64,000 nucleotides of DNA from Trichoplax sp. H2 (Eukaryota; Placozoa; Uniplacotomia; Trichoplacea): positions 124,001 through 188,000 of the forward strand of contig NOWV01000045.1 of NCBI GenBank assembly GCA_003344405.1, in the 5' to 3' direction. The notes under the pieces were generated by a model, which was not told the origin of the DNA, did no database searches, and worked only from the letters and a program-made list of their open reading frames with translations. Position numbers and translations under genes: made by a program. Positions 1 to 11,530 of the stretch are shown here, one piece after another; the first letter of the stretch is position 1; every line of letters starts with the position of its first letter.

Positions 1-2432
1 GTCCACTACTTTTAAACAAATTAAAACAGAAGCCGGCCTTTAAATATTTAGGCACTAAATTGGACATTATCAGACTAATTTTTATTTATGCACTGTTTAT
101 AATTTGAATCGATTAATGGAATAGGGGACAAAAGAGTATTAGACTAAAGCAATATGATTGATAGAATAAATCAACATGACAATATTTAGAAATTATCCAC
201 AATATGATTAGGCAAAGAATGAGCGAGAGAATAGAGCATTTTTTAAAGCAACAGCTAGTCTATTAAACATAACATACACATAGCATTAACATTCGTCATC
301 ATAACATCAATATGATTATCGATAATAAATAATAAATTAAAGCAATCAATCAATTCTACGCTTAATTGCTTATTTATCCATTAACAGGAAAAAATCTGCA
401 GTTTGCATGATAATAGAATTATAATTGTTGGATACAATATCCGGACTGACTGTAAAACAAAATTATGATAATTTAAGCTTTAATGAAGCCCTTAAATCTA
501 AAAAATGCAATAAAACTAGACATAAGGTATATTAATGTATTGTATAAAAGTAATCGTGTACTGTATATGGTGTAACACAGATGTTAAGTATTTGAGTATG
601 ATTTTGATTTCATTAAAGTCAAGTAAATATTAAAAGCATCGATTGAAAAGCGCTAATATTGTTTGAGTTAAATAACAGTTAATGCTTAAAATTTTTGTAG
701 TAGCCTTAAGATTTAGTTAGAAATGTTAATTCCATAACCAAAAAAATTGACAAAAATTTTGTAAAAAGAACTATTTTCTCTACTATCTGGAAGTTCTAAG
801 GAAAGCAGTTTACATTATAAAACCGAACACGCTTAAATATTAGAATGCTTACGAAGGGGTAGGTTATATATATTCTATTGCGTAATAATCACTAGAGCTA
901 AAGTCTCTATTTATTTATTTATTGATCTTATGTTAGCTCTAATGATTAAATTAGATAGTTTAACAGGATTAATATATGTAACTTAAATAAACCCCAAAAA
1001 TCGTAAATTAGGTATACCAGAAAAATAGTCCTTGTCCAATTAATTTTATACATGATAATCTTCCATTTCAAGTTCTGTTGCCAAAGCAAAATGATCACAT
1101 AAATTCTAAGCATTAATAGAATTCAGTGAATGCAATATTCGTATATTGTACGTTGATAAAATATTTATTTTTCGTGATGATAAAATTAAAATTAAGAACT
1201 TCATTGAGACAGCATTTCGTATTAGATGGACAACTTGTGATTAAATTCAACTGACTAATAGAAGGTTGTAGACGTGAAAGTTTTAAATTTTATATTATAA
1301 CACAATATCTGATTCCACATGAAATACTTATAGGAACAAAACTTTACAGGTTATCCAATGACCTAAGACTATGACCACGTACATGTACAAATATGTAACA
1401 GACAGAAAATGGTCATCGATTGACATTTCTAATTTATTTATTTACTTGTTTATTTTTATAACAGTCGATTCAGTCGTATAATAAAAGCATGATAAATACA
1501 GTATCAAAATGAATATTTCTATGGTAATAATAAACGTATGGGCAATGCCTACAAACATGTTACTTGCCTTGATAGTCATTTTAATGCTCTGGCGGTAGCG
1601 TCAATATTTCTCCTACAAAAATCTTAATGATGAGTAAATTGCTAATCGATTACAAAATTCTTTAATCAATATTTAGGCTATTAAAATTAGCAACAGAAGT
1701 TTAACTTACAACGCTATCTCCCTTACAGCCTATTTTGATCGAGTTTGATTTTAAAAAAATAAACAAACTGTAAAATGGGATATCCATTGGAAAGGATAGT
1801 ACTGTACACTGTGTCCATTATACTCTTAATGGGATAAAGTTCCATTCAGATTGGATCGTATTATAATAGGGACTTTTCGTTAATTATAATATTTAAGTTC
1901 TCGTAGTTCAATATAGAATACATTATTGCCATAGCTATTTTCCAAATTTTAACCATACTATTTATATTATAATTGTCTATCGAAAAACTAGGCGCGTTTC
2001 CAATATTAATTCTTAGAAACCTGATATGTACCTCACTAAATCTATGAGAGATGATTTTAAAGTAGATTAAAAATTGTACTTTACTCTCTCTTGTTAATTG
2101 ATCTACTGATTGAAAAGTACGAAGTAATAGAAGCTCTACAAATATATTACCTTAGGCATTAACGATAGCTTATAACGCATAAATTGTAATAAATTCATTT
2201 TGACTAGCCACTATTTTATATAATCAGTTTCAATTCAACTTGTTTTCTATCAAATAGGGCAATGTCTATCGTGTACAATAACATGAAAAAAAAGTTATAA
2301 AAGAGGATATTAAAAAGAGCTCATTGAAATAATGACAAGTTATAGTGGTTATACAAATGGCTAAGGTTTCCTTAGTAAACAATTATTTTTTAAGTAGGTA
2401 CCGTAGCAGTCGATAGATGACTTAAGGAGTAT

Positions 2433-2810
2433 TACTGCGTCATTTCATGACTAGCAAATATTAACCCTTGTACTGCCCTACCATAACACCACCCTTATAC
2501 ATTAATATTTTCTGGGGTATACTTGTAATTTCTTATGATGTTCGATCCTAAAGGTTTAATATAAGATCTATCGTGACATTCTTCCTTTATAATAAATTAA
2601 TTACATTAAAATTATTTACACTGCGTAATTTCATGACCAATAGTTATCAGCCCATGTACTGCGCTACACTACACTTGTATACCAGCGTTTTTAGCGTTAA
2701 ATACCTTATGGAATTAAATCGTTCTATTCTGAAGATTTAATAAAAAAGCTATCATGACATTCTTTACGCTAGTGTGATTAATAGCGTTAAAATTATTTGC
2801 ATATTATGGA
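2433..2810. repeat. Two diverged tandem copies, ~187 bp unit
   Basis: The stretch beginning CTGCGTCATTTCATGAC near 2433 recurs about 187 bp later as CTGCGTAATTTCATGAC near 2620. Downstream blocks recur in the same order: TGTACTGC, a CTATC(G/A)TGACATTCTT block, and ATTAAAATTATTT. The copies are clearly related but differ by many substitutions and small indels. No coding potential is seen. Confidence 0.6.
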
Positions 2811-4348
2811 TTGCTATGTTATTGAAGGCTAGACCATGATGACTTTGTCGATCTTTTCATTATATTAACTGAATAAGAATGATTATAGCTATTTCTCACC
2901 TAGATATGGTAGCAGTCGCAAGTACGGTATACGAATAATTATATTATTTTTTCTTTCTAACTGGATACGGTAGTCTTTAATTGCAGTTATAAGTAAACTT
3001 CAAAGCAATAGGAGCATACACTGTAGAAGGTAGAATACGCGTCTATGGGTATTTTCTGAAGTTAAAAAGTAACGATATTATTTTAGTGGTAGGATGTCAA
3101 GTTATTTCTAAATCAGTTATCTACCTGTAGCTATTGGATCAATCCGGTCGAGATTGATATTCAACTGTGAATTATATTTTAGGCTTGACATTTTTTACTA
3201 TGTAATTCAATTTAGGGCAGCCAGTATTAATCAAAGTCTATACTGGTTATAATTAGTTAATAACTCATAATAGGGTCAAGTGTTATTGAGAAAAATGAAA
3301 AATTGAATTTAATTAACATACTTAATGATATGCGTAGATACAGCAAGCATTTAGAGGTATTGAAGGCATAGTGCGATATGCTTTAATAAATCATGTCGTC
3401 GTTCAATAAGGTATTTTTGATTCGATTAGTTATTACAGAGTACTAGAGGGTACTGGTATGTTTAAATATATAATCCAATTAACAGATTGTCACTATTTTA
3501 GAAAGATGACCAGTTTTTTAACTAGTTGTAAAAAATTACTGATCTATCATGGTAGAATGACTAGGTTATTTTAGTAAATGGTATGTGTGATATTGTAGAA
3601 CTGAGATTGCACTTAGGGTAGAGTTTTCTGGCGCTATCTAAAGTATGAAATAAATCATTCGATTATTGAACTAGGCATGGTATGCGCGCCTACCATCTTT
3701 GAAATCTGCTAGTATTGACATAGATATAGGTTATAGACATCGAATTTTATTTTGTATCATGCGTGATATAAATTGGGGGTAAGACAAGAATACAGGGATA
3801 AGATACCGTACAAAGTTAATATGCGAAACATGGATTGAGTTACCGTATTTGAAGCGGTGGCTTTCCTTTATTGATCATCATTTCAATTAATAAATGATAT
3901 TTTGGTGACTAGCAGCCTGGATACAATATCCTAGGACACCTATTACAGATTTAGGTGGAAGCATCATCATGATTATTTTCATACATGATATGATTTTCTA
4001 TTAAATGGAATATCATTTGCAGCTAACTTAGAATTTATAATTCTATTTCAGTGCAATGTACTCGTATAATGTTGGACTATAGCTTGCGCAGATTGATCTA
4101 GGTCCACTAGTGTAGATATGATCATAGAACTAAATTTTTAAATGACTTAGCAATAAAAGTTTTGATCAAATGGCCTCTGATATCAATGCAGTTTGATACT
4201 AAAGCCTATTATTAAAAGAGCGGGGTAGAAGCTGTTTGTGCCGATATATAAATTTGTCCTTTTCCGAGGCTTTTACGGCCTGTGTTGATCCTATGTTGAT
4301 GTTTTCATTCGTTACTGATTTGGAAAATGGGCCTATATTAAACGCATT

Positions 4349-4868
4349 ACTGAAGGTGAGTGACTGCAGCATACAGTATGCCTTTTAAGTAATATGGTAG
4401 CTATTTTGTTTATAGCGGGAAGAATAGAATTTCTCGCTCTCAGTTTGCAACGGATGTAAGAGAAATTTTTATAGACTGAAAAAGAAAAGAATAATTATAA
4501 ATTGCAAAAGTATTAATGGACATTGTTTTTAACCACCAGATTTAACTCGATGCTGAAAGTAAATGACAACAGTATATGCCTCTTAGGTAATAGCTATTTT
4601 ATTTATAACAAGACGAATAAAATTTCATATTCTCAGTTTGCAACGGATTAAAAGATGTTAAGACTAAAGAAAGTGAATGAATAATTATAAACTGCAAATT
4701 ATTAATGGGCATCATTTTTACTACCAGATTAAACTCAATACTGAAAGTAAATGACTGCAGTATACCATATTTGTATGCGTTTTAACTGTAAGTGATAGCC
4801 ATTTTGTTTACAGCTTGTGAACGGAAAGAATAAAATTTCATATTGTTAGTTTGTAACGAATGTAAGCC
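4349..4868. repeat. Three diverged tandem copies, ~190-200 bp unit
   Basis: Units start near 4349, 4551 and 4740. Each opens with (A/G)CTGAA(A/G)GT followed by a TGAC(T/A)(G/A)CAG block, and runs through a TAGC(T/C)ATTTT(G/A)TTTA block, GAATA(A/G)AATTT and an AGTTTG(C/T)AACG(G/A)AT block. The first two continue into AATAATTATAAA(T/C)TGCAAA. The third unit is truncated near 4868. The order of blocks is constant, which marks a tandem array rather than chance AT-rich similarity. Function unknown. Confidence 0.65.
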
Positions 4869-7800
4869 ATATTTTCTTAGATGAATTTGAATACTACCCA
4901 CTGCTGATTGAATGTAGTAATAAAATAACGCAGAATAACATTCAAGAATTTCAAGTCCATTACATTCTGAGTTGGGCGCTATTTTATATTTAGTAATAAT
5001 ATTTGCATTCTAATAAATCATCAAGATAGAGCTATCCGTGTACAGTAATGTGCGATGTTTAGCTTGACATATGGCGTAATCTTTTAGATAAATTACATAC
5101 TTTAGCTATTATATCTATTAATAAAATTGAATGAACGTTGATTTAAAGAGGATACAGTGAGAAAATTGAATGATGAATAGTCGTAAATAACGTTTAACAC
5201 GTGCATAATGTACCTAAGCACGGAAGTATCAATTGAATTAAAAGGTTACAGTAGACATAAAAGGTGGACAAGTACAGAGCATCTTAATGAGGGAAAACAA
5301 CAAATGAGACAAAAAAAAAATGGAGAAAAAGGAAAATTTTCATACAAATATTCAATGCTTTAGACTCGTTAATCAATAACAAAAGCTGCCATGAACCAAT
5401 CTATGATAATCGTAAGGGATTAGCAGAATAGGATAAGAATGCTAGAGAGGCAAGTATGGATTAAACAAGGAAGCACAACTTATTATAGAAAAGTAGCAGA
5501 CAAGAAGAAGAATAATGCCAATGACGACATCATCTTTCTTATTTCCTTGTAATTTTCTATCATTGACTGATTAAACTATTATCCTATTTGTCTTTATTGT
5601 GGCTGTAACTATCTTTCTTTCTCTTTTTTAATTATCAATAGTGAATGTGATTACTTAACATTGACTTATGTTGTACACCATCGTATTACTTATATAATTC
5701 ATGTTCAACAACAAATAGAATAACAAATTCAACTTGAATCACACAAGTGCCATAGAAAGTTCACATAATAATTTTTTTATTTTTTTTTTATTAAACATTC
5801 AAGTCAAGGCTGTTGGTTTGGGTGCATTTTCCAAACGATAACAACTACCATGTTTACTGTAAGTTTTTACTTCGATGAGTAAACTATAAATAACAAATCT
5901 TATCATGTCTTTATTGACTACTTTTATTGCATCGATGTATTATTCAAATAGGGTACTGATTAGCGTTATGTTCGTAAATGAGTCAGTAATCGAATTTGTA
6001 GTGATTCAAAAGACAAATTTGAATATTTAAACATAACTTAAAACACTTTTTTTTCTATATATATTTTTGATGTGAAATGATTCAATACTTCTGCTTCCCA
6101 ATAACCTATTTTAAGAGTATAATCCGTTGTCATTGGACTTTTGCATTGATTGATTCTATTAAGCATCTGTTATTTCCTAGCAATCATCAATCATTAATGT
6201 ATTGGAAGGGGAACCGTTTTAAATTTCAATAATTTCCTATAGAACTTCGGTGGGTGATGTGAAAACGTCTATATTAAGATTAGCACCTATAGTATCGCAT
6301 ATTGCAGCCACCATTTAAAATTACCCATTTCGGATTGTACTAAAGTATGCCAAGAATTAGGAAGAAATGATGGGAGGAATTTATAATTTGAACATATAAA
6401 TCGGAATACATTTACTTATTATATGGTGAATAGTTATACTCGATCCTAACTGGTATTTCGTAAAGTGTAGTTAGATAGCTTAGATTATCATCAACTCTTT
6501 ATCCATTATTATGGATGATGAAAATAATGCTCTCCATTGCCTTCTACCGTAGCTATTCAGCCAAGGCTGTAAATGTCCGTATCGAAATAATTTGATTGAA
6601 TTAGTGTTTGAGCACTAAAATGAATGTTCCAATTGATTTATAAAAAGATCCAATGTTCATACAATATTGTCATCAACAAGGGGCTATGGTAGATTAATAG
6701 ATGATATCATAATGCGTGGCTTCTAATTTTGATTCAATTAGTACGATCACTGCATGACTATAATAAGTAGGATGCGAGAGAAGAATCCTACTGTGTACCT
6801 CCAATAAATTAGAAACATTCTAAAGTACTCCTAATGATATCCTACCGAGTCATGAACGCCATGCTGGTATAAAGAGTATTAGTATCGAGATTGCACTCAT
6901 TGCATTGCTCTTGTTGAATTGTTTCTCCTACAAGTTAGTTGAATTTTATATTACTTTACGGGGATGACGTTGACGATGAAGAGGAAGAAGCTAGTTGTAT
7001 AATCTCTCGTCAGTCTACAGTCAATCATAGACAAGAAAAAAGGATCATGATTGATCTTTAGTATTTTGCAACTATTATTGGTTGATTGATAGAAAAGAAA
7101 AGTAGCTAATATGCCCCCATTTTTTACTAGCGTCAATTTTCGAAAGTAGATAGAGAGTATCAAGGTCTAGACTCAGCGATGACAGAGAAAGAGTAAGAAA
7201 GAGAATTAGCATTTTATTCAAAACAATAAAATAGATAATTATAGCAATCAATAAGTAAAATAAATTGTGATAATCAATTTACAACGATTTATTCAATTAC
7301 TGGCCTCCATCATTGGAGGATTAGCTTAACAATCATCCACTCACGATTGAATTCAACGCTTGAGTGAAACAATGCTTTACAACAAGTTGGATTAAAGGAG
7401 TAGGTGGGTTCATCAAGACAATCGGCTTTCATGGCTTCCAAGTCGATCCTTTTATGTCGTTGTTGTTGTCTCCTGATACTGCAATGAATCATGTCTACAT
7501 CGTATATTGTTTTTCTTTCAACCTTAAGCTCTTTCGGATGATAGAATCTTATCCAACTTGGATCGCCATGGCAAATTGAAGGGATGTCGCATGGATTAGA
7601 TCGACATGCTTATTTTATTCATTCTCTAGTCCTCTTCTACCTTGAGTACGACCTATATCATTTTCCAATGGCGACATGGAGGAAGAAATTGATTCTATCG
7701 ATCTTCAGGGAAATTCCGTCACTTTCCAACCAATCTATTTCAAGTTGTGCAACACCCTTCAATACGCTCTTGTTGTTGTCGTCGTCGTCGCTTTCTAATA

Positions 7801-8194
7801 TTTATTGTTGTCATGATTATTGTCATTGATTCAATATCTAATTCTTTTCCAACAATGTCATGATAGAGATGATCAGACTGGCTATTATACAAGTGGTCTA
7901 TTGCATTGCATTTTTTAATACTTTTCAGTGACAACACGTCAACAGTTCTCTCTTTTTCTCTCTCTCGCATACACATATCCACTCATCCATTGCTTTTCAT
8001 AGACATTCATTTCTTGACCACTACTGACGCCATTCCATTCCCACCTCTGCTTCTGTGTCCAACTTCTTTCCAGCTCGAGCCACGTTTATGTCGCATACCC
8101 CCTACCATTTTACCCTTGTTGCCAGCCCTCTTTCCAATTTCTTAATAGTAATAATAACACATCATTCATTATCATCAGCGTGATAACAATAATG

Positions 8195-8242
8195 TAATAA
8201 TGATGATAAGGGGAATGATGAGGAGGAGGAGGATGATGATGT
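8195..8242 (+). repeat. GAT/GAG trinucleotide microsatellite
   Basis: Imperfect GAT, GAA and GAG triplets, including a short perfect GAG run and GATGATGAT. Simple sequence, non-coding. Confidence 0.6.
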
Positions 8243-8885
8243 TGTATATTCATTTTATTTTTTTTAATACCCTTTTATTTAGCAGTTTTTATCCTTATTG
8301 TAAGAGCTTTAATTGATTAGGTTACACAAGCGTATCGTCAATAGACAGGTATAAGGGGCCCAGAAAAAGATTCGATACTTCAAAGCATAAAATCTCAATT
8401 GATTGTTAAGTCGCCAAAATTGCTCCAACGGACTTTTTTTTTATTCCTCCTCAAATTGCTATACTATTTTTTTTTTCTCATTGCATATTTTTACATCGTC
8501 TTCTCCAATTTTATTTACTTTCACTGTCTACCATAAAAGGCTGTTCATAATAGTATTTGTTTACTCAGTCTATTTCATATTAAGTGTACATAGCAAATTG
8601 ATTTGTTATAGTAATATTTTCTCTTCTGCCCAACATTTTACTATTTAAGCGATAGCAAAGTCCAACCTTAGTATTGCATAAATCATTTTCCTTTATCCAA
8701 ACATTGGCGAAAAGGAACTGTCTAGAAGAAAAGCTCCAGTGTCTAAACTAATTTGGGGGAAATTTGCCTACTATAATACGTGTTATAATCGAGATAATCT
8801 CTTCAAGGTAAGAAAAAATTCATCTATAGTACAATTTTATGTTGATTGGATTGATTTAATATTTGAAGAGGTATTATGGTATTAA

Positions 8886-8955
8886 CGGCGCCAGGGGGGG
8901 GGATAAAGATAAGAGTGGCGATCGCGAGGCTGGGATGCATTTTTGGGTAGCGTTT
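8886..8955. promoter_or_regulatory. GC-rich patch with two GATA motifs, 1.3 kb upstream of FoxG
   Basis: A GC-rich island in otherwise AT-rich DNA. It holds GGCGCC, a run of nine G, GATAAAGATAAG (two GATA-factor-like sites in tandem) and GCGATCGC, a perfect palindrome. Its composition and position make it a candidate promoter or enhancer element for the FoxG gene. No TATA box or initiator stands out, so the call is weak. Confidence 0.3.
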
Positions 8956-10235
8956 TTTAGTTTGTTTCTACAATTGCCTCAGCCGTAATTTCGATTAATT
9001 CTATCAAACTGAACTATAATCTAAAGTATATTAAATCAAAGTGGTTATAATTGTAATATTTTTTATTTCCTCCAAAATGATGAATAGATTACTCTATCCT
9101 TTAAAACTTTTTTCTATGGATAAGAATATTATAGCACTATAGACATAGACAAATGATCAAAATCCTGTTACCTTACTTCAATGATCTCCTACCAGGTATA
9201 AAAAGTGGAGAAGAGAGGGTGTTAATGATATTTAATTTTTAATCTAGTTTATATATTTAGGAATTATATCAGTATGTCATGAGTGACGCATGAAATTGAA
9301 AGTAATGAAATAATCTGACAAAGGATAAAATGAGCTTAAATTTTACCAATTGATCGTTGTTGAAATAAATTAATATCACTAACGAAACGTTCCAATCTGC
9401 TCATCACGTTTACATGATATATTGAAGTCACTTGATGATAAAAAATTAATGCAACAGTCAATGTAGAATGGCATACAAGATATCCTTTCGTCTTTCTATG
9501 ATTCAGTATACTATCTGAGGAATGATTGTTAAAGTCATCGTGTCCAGATGTCTTTCACTAGATTAGAAACTATCCTAGAATTACTTTGTAGTAACGATCG
9601 AATGGATGCCTTGGCTTAAGTACCGGTACTTGTTACTGCAGCACTAATCCAATCACACTGTAAATCAATTCAATATTGAATAGTTAGAGAGTTGGATAGA
9701 TGTGACTGTCAGCCAACGGTGCTACTGTTTGATAGCATAAAATAAAGAATCAGTAGATAATATTTTTACATCAACAACCAGCGCAAAATATAGTGTTTTA
9801 GTACAGTAAAGATTAATTATTTCAGCAATTATTGCTACGCTGTGTTAAGTTGACTCATTAGTTAAAATCTACTTGATAGTCGCCAAAGTCTTGCTTGATA
9901 CAGCTAATTTAATATTAGCGGAATAGAACATACTTAATTTGGTACCGCACTTGAAAACTTTGTGAATGTATGCAAGCTTCGTCATTTTCTCTCATACCAT
10001 AACATGTTTTGATGTACTCGTACCCTTATTTAAATATGTGAATTGAAGGCAGATCTTATATATTTACGTCCATGTACATTTTAAGGTCCAAATATTGATA
10101 TAATGTGATCAATTTCGATAGCTATTTAAGTACGTATGGTAGAAACAAAAAAATACAAAATGAAGTATTATTGATAACAAATTGAACATATTTCTTTCCT
10201 TTCATTTGCTTTAAAGCAACGACAACTCGATATTG

Positions 10236-11315
10236 ATGGGTAACAAGGAAGAGAGTGAAGAAATCAGAATGGATAAGGACGAACAGAGTAACACTGATGA
10301 TATCGAAGAGTTAAGTAAAGAGGATGATGAATCAAGCAAAGATGAAAAAAGCAAGAACGGACATCAAAAACCTCCTTTCTCTTACAACGCATTAATCATG
10401 ATGGCAATTCGAGATTCGCCTGATAAAAAATTAACTTTAAGTAACATCTATGAATATATTATGAAAAATTATCCTTTCTATCGTGAGAATAAACAGGGTT
10501 GGCAGAATTCGATCCGGCACAACTTGAGTTTAAATAAATGCTTCGTTAAAATGCCACGTCATTACGATGATCCTGGCAAAGGAAATTATTGGGCATTAGA
10601 TCAATCATGTGATGATGTGGAAATTGGTAGTGTAACTGGTAAATTACGCCGGAGAAATAACTCATCGTCTAGGCCGCGTCCTCGTGAGCTCCGTTTTAGC
10701 CCTTACTCAACACCATCTTTAGCCATGGCACCTGCAGCTGGTGGCGTAACACCAAATTGGCCTTCGACCATGTTTGATCTACGCTCATTCTACATGCAAC
10801 AAGGTCTTAACGCTGCTAACACACCTATGAATAACAATCAAATTGCCATTGGCGCAAATCCACCTCATTTACCATCCATGCCAGGATCTTTTACAACCTT
10901 ACCTATAGTTTACAATCCTTCTCCTTCTCACCATCATCGCCATCCTTCATCGGTAACTCCGGCATCATTAATGACATCGACAGGTCTTTCTCATCTTTAT
11001 TCCAATGGTCAACAACCATCGGCGCAAAGTTTATCCCAACCGTCGACAACATTGCAGCCATCATTGCACTCATCGCCAGCGACAGTTACAGCAGCAGCCA
11101 TACATCAGCACCATCAACAACAACAACAACTAGCAAACTATCGGCTATCACTATTACCATCATCAGTAGCAGCTTCAAGTATTCTATCATCTGCCAATAG
11201 TAACAACTTAGGAAATAGTAATTCCGCTAGCTGTTATCAAAATGGTTTTACTATTGATAGATTGATTGATCAAGATAAAGCAGCATTCATTCAAAATCCA
11301 TTTGGCTATTATTAA
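10236..11315 (+). CDS. foxG: Forkhead transcription factor, FoxG class
   Basis: Nuclear DNA-binding factor of 359 aa in a single exon. Residues 1-44 are acidic and charged. The forkhead domain plus basic tail spans about 45-140: it opens with [10 protein letters not shown], carries the recognition-helix motif [12 protein letters not shown] and ends with GKLRRR. The DDPGKGNYW...TGKLRRR spacing and wording match FoxG rather than FoxA, C or D. The C-terminal half is rich in S, P, N, H and Q, with a short Q run. Near the end, FTIDRLI (about 338-344) resembles both the FoxG C-terminal motif and an eh1 Groucho-binding motif. I start at the ATG at 10236; the TTG just before it is in frame, but ATG is the usual start. 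A pyrimidine-rich AG acceptor lies at about 10217, so an upstream 5' exon is possible. Orthology to FoxG is strong by motif; the role in patterning is inferred from the family. Confidence 0.93.
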   Translation: MGNKEESEEIRMDKDEQSNTDDIEELSKEDDESSKDEKSKNGHQKPPFSYNALIMMAIRDSPDKKLTLSNIYEYIMKNYPFYRENKQGWQNSIRHNLSLNKCFVKMPRHYDDPGKGNYWALDQSCDDVEIGSVTGKLRRRNNSSSRPRPRELRFSPYSTPSLAMAPAAGGVTPNWPSTMFDLRSFYMQQGLNAANTPMNNNQIAIGANPPHLPSMPGSFTTLPIVYNPSPSHHHRHPSSVTPASLMTSTGLSHLYSNGQQPSAQSLSQPSTTLQPSLHSSPATVTAAAIHQHHQQQQQLANYRLSLLPSSVAASSILSSANSNNLGNSNSASCYQNGFTIDRLIDQDKAAFIQNPFGYY

Positions 11316-11499
11316 GTAAAAAATGGAAGGAAGGTATAACTCTATTAGCCGACTAATCCATCTATAATAGTCCAAATTGAAGATAGAGTAGTTATATAGG
11401 CCATAAAAAAGTGTAATCTAGCTTCAACTGAAGCAAAGTAACGCTGCCAGCTGATAACGCTTATGTTATCTTTATTATTACTCACAATTCATAAATTAT

Positions 11500-11530
11500 T
11501 TATTATTATTATTATTATTGTTATTATTTT
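11500..11530 (+). repeat. (TTA)n microsatellite
   Basis: Run of TTA triplets with one G interruption, in the probable 3' UTR of the FoxG gene. Confidence 0.75.

Larger units (their letters stand above)
1..10235. other. Gene-free 5' flank of the FoxG gene
   Basis: About 10 kb of AT-rich DNA with no ORF that looks like a conserved protein and no chain of splice-compatible exons that I can recognise on either strand. It contains two diverged tandem-repeat clusters (2433-2810 and 4349-4868), an ORF-bearing, CT-rich and somewhat less AT-rich segment (7364-8145), a GAT/GAG trinucleotide run near 8195-8240 and a GC-rich patch at 8886-8955. Next to a developmental transcription factor, in a window where other genes are packed hundreds of bases apart, this looks like cis-regulatory or untranscribed spacer. 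That role is inferred from position only. Confidence 0.6.

Noticed and set aside
8403-8648. 81-codon hydrophobic ORF
   Set aside because: Encoded by T-rich low-complexity DNA; F/S/I composition is expected from base content.
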